From: Paramacrobiotus metropolitanus
Taxonomy: Eukaryota; Tardigrada; Eutardigrada; Parachela; Macrobiotidae
Assembly: GCF_019649055.1 (NCBI RefSeq)
Contig: NW_026570375.1
Coordinates: forward strand, 124,001 to 188,000
Direction: 5' to 3'
DNA length: 64,000 nt
Below are positions 61,505 through 64,000 of this stretch, one piece after another; positions within the stretch are counted from its first letter, which is position 1, and every line of letters starts with the position of its first letter. Made by a program: the position numbers and the translations under genes. Under the pieces are notes generated by a model, which ran no database searches, was not told the DNA's origin, and saw nothing but the letters and a program-made list of their open reading frames with translations.

Positions 61505-63449
61505 AGCAGAGAAAGAGATCATGAACCCATCCATCATCAAGCTCGCCGACCTCGTCCTTTTCCAGCGCAGAAGCTGGGTCGGTTTATTATATCCCCTGTT
61601 GCAGTCCGTTGGCAAGTGATCAGGCCAGCGGCGCCTGAAAGGCGTTTTATTTTTAATTAATTTTATTGATGAGTAATTTCAAGCAGACTACTCTGACACA
61701 GGTAGTCAGGTACTAAATATCATGTTGTTTCATTCACTCCATGCTTGCCTCTATCAGCCAGGTTTTGCGCAATAAGAGAGAAGGTAGCTGCAAAAAAAGT
61801 AATACTTCGGTATATTACGTTTTGTATTTATACGTATGACGAAAGCATAACGCTTCAGTTAATTGCATAAAGCGTACATGCAACGCGCTTCTTTGTTCTG
61901 ACGCAATGCCGGCAGTTTAAGCGCACAGGATTTTTTCCTGCACACATTTAATTGTATTCGGTTATTAAATTTTTAAAAACGGAGTGGCGAAAAAATAATA
62001 AATAAATGGACAAACGCGCTGCATAGTAATTGCTCAAATTATTTGAGATTGAGATTGTAGGTATGAAAAGTATTGGTTTCTGATCAGTGATAATCGATAG
62101 CCAACGGTTATTGGGTAGATTTCATGAATTGCGTTGCGCTCTTAAGTAGCGCAATCTTTTTCTGGACTTTTGTCAGGTAAATAAAAAGCTTATGACAGTG
62201 ACGCTGATTCGACAATTTTTGCTGAAGATGTTTATAATGGGAATGTTTGCCATCCTCATATCAATTAAATTCCCAGAATAGAAGCATTTGGCGCGAACCA
62301 CCAGAAAAACCTTTTCCGGTAGTTTAGAAAACCTGCTCTGATCACAACGCACCAGTTTATATAACGCATTTATCCGCTGCTCTACCCGGGTAGCATTACA
62401 AGACCGCGAAGATGCTAATACTATACTTCAGCGGAAAAAGGCCAGATCCCCTGAAAATAACCTGATCCAAAAATCACATCGCGATTAGTGCAATTCCCAG
62501 TCCGCGTATCCGATCGCATGGTGCACACAACGTCAACAGTGATATACGGTACTATGACTGTATAATAGTGTACCATAATGAATATTATGTTCCGACATTA
62601 GAATTACGAGTAGATGCCAGGCATGCGCCGGCTCGCCGTTAACAAAACTTACAAAAGTGTCTATTCATGTTATGTAGCGCACCTTTCTGTGTAATTTATT
62701 GTATTGTATACCTCACAATTGTTTCGATGCATCCCAAAAATTACAATTTGGAGTAAGAATTATTAGTACAAGGTTGCTAGTTCTTTGGTCGTATCGTGCG
62801 TGTATGGCATGCCACAACGCTGGCATAAACATAAAAACAATAAAAAGAACAGTCAACATTAACAGTAAATCTAGAAGAATAAAATAATTTAAGAATTAAT
62901 CAGTTCTTAATGGCAAGGTTTTTGAATTAATCAATAGTTGAACTGCAAGGCATGGTTATTCTTTAGCATCGCATATACAGTAAAAATTTTGTAACGTCCT
63001 CGTATACAATACCGCATAATAACTATTATGCCAAATTTACCAAGCTTTTCTATGATAAGACTGCGACTAGTACAGTACTGTACAACAGTACTTCTGGAAA
63101 AAATCATACGAGCTGTAGTTATAATATTATTTAGCGGTTTAATACAGCGTTTGAAGAAGGGCACTACTTTGTTTTCTGAATTTTATTTCCAGTAGCATTA
63201 GGAAAATTTCCTAAACTACTACTAGAAGGAATAATAATACTGTAACTCGTACGAGTGGTAAATACGAGTATCGCTTAATACAGCTGCTTCAGATAATGCC
63301 GAAGATGCTTCAATATCGGTAATGTCTAGTTACTGGGCGCTGGAAAATCTCCAGAAAGCCCCCAAAGTTTTAGACAGGCAGTTTTCATATTTTCGGCGAT
63401 TTCCCCTGTTCGACGAAGACCTGCATGAAATGTGATGCACGCAATAGAA
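61505..63449. other. T2 3' flank and end of cassette copy B
   Basis: Matches 50500-51450 of copy A up to about 63060, then turns into new cassette sequence. No gene recognised. Confidence 0.5.
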
Positions 63450-63876
63450 TTTATTGTTAGTAACGAGTTTCATTTTTAAAAATGTTCTAAAGAAATCCGG
63501 TATTCCAAACGCATTCAAATTCCAAACGTGCTTCGTCGTTTGTTTTTACCTGCCGTTAAATGAGGATGTGGCATTCGGACCAGATGTCAGTATGCGTGTT
63601 TCTTGCCTCGTCATCACGGACAGAGCGAACGGCGCCTTTGTAAATGTTGCAGATCCTTATGGCGTAAGCAGCTTCGACAAACTGCTTCGTAAAACAACCA
63701 TATTGTCTGAAACTCGAAAGTTATACCGGTATATAAGGTTTTAAATTGCATGTTGTATTTTTATTCGTATCACTAGTGTGTCAAAGCTCTCGTAGTTTAT
63801 TTGAAAGTTATTGGTTTTGCAATTTAGTCTACTTGTTACAGAACGAGCACTTCGTTATTAAAGGTCACGGTTAGCA

Positions 63877-63961
63877 ATGGCCTCTACACAGTTTTTTCTG
63901 ATTACTCTCGTTCTCGGCCTTTTTGGATACAGTTACGGCATGTCAGGGGAAGGCAACAACG
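63877..63961 (+). CDS. S3: signal-peptide exon of a third Gly/Tyr-rich gene (cut by window)
   Basis: Encodes MASTQFFLITLVLGLFGYSYG then MSGEGNN, ending in phase 1 before GTAAGA, exactly like S1 exon 1 but nine bases longer. The Gly-rich exon would follow beyond the window. The upstream 400 bases also match the S1 upstream region (LNEDVAFGP...VSC at about 63557 and 45944). Confidence 0.75.
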
Positions 63962-64000
63962 GTAAGACGTTAAGGTTTTTAAAAAGATCAGTTTGTGGGA

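Overview
This is a eukaryotic, animal genomic window. The genes have short phase-conserved introns with GT/AG ends. They belong to animal families: BTB-BACK-Kelch adaptors, a retinoid X receptor, an SLC16-type transporter, glycine N-acyltransferase-like enzymes and Ig-domain and Gly/Tyr-rich secreted proteins. A nuclear tRNA-Arg and 5'-truncated LINE fragments are also present. The clade is not directly visible. A small invertebrate with compact introns (ecdysozoan or tardigrade-like) is my inference only.

Layout. (1) 1-17.0 kb, minus strand: four tandem Kelch-like genes (K1-K4) with the same six-exon plan and intron phases. K1 runs off the left edge, K2 and K4 are intact, and K3 carries two single-base frameshifts and has lost one intron. 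A decayed LINE 3' end lies between K2 and K3. (2) 17.4-18.4 kb: two adjacent near-perfect palindromes, then tRNA-Arg(TCT). (3) 18.7-26.9 kb, minus: a five-exon RXR/USP receptor with a 4.5-kb first intron and one apparent missing base. (4) 28.7-32.7 kb, plus: a secreted Pro/Met-rich protein, then an SLC16-like transporter whose 3' end is tandemly duplicated. (5) 33.7-45.3 kb, plus: three GLYAT-like genes (G1-G3) with unusual acidic C-terminal tails. A 51-bp minisatellite lies in an intron of G2. A LINE fragment with target-site duplications sits between G2 and G3, and a second one interrupts a coding exon of G3. (6) 45.9-64 kb, plus: a segmentally duplicated cassette with three starts. It carries a secreted Gly/Tyr-rich gene (S1 intact, S2 decayed, S3 cut by the window edge), GNAT-domain fragments, and a membrane coiled-coil gene (T1 decayed, T2 intact). 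Between copies lie a foldback element, a long hairpin, an Ig-domain gene on the minus strand, and a LINE RT fragment.

How it fits together. The main theme is local duplication and decay: Kelch adaptors on the left, GLYAT-like enzymes plus the secreted/membrane cassette on the right. LINE insertions supply clear breakpoints, and one has its empty-site counterpart inside the same window at 57.6 kb. A second theme is that single-base indels, several in homopolymer runs, recur in unrelated genes including RXR. Part of the apparent pseudogenisation may therefore be uncorrected sequence error.
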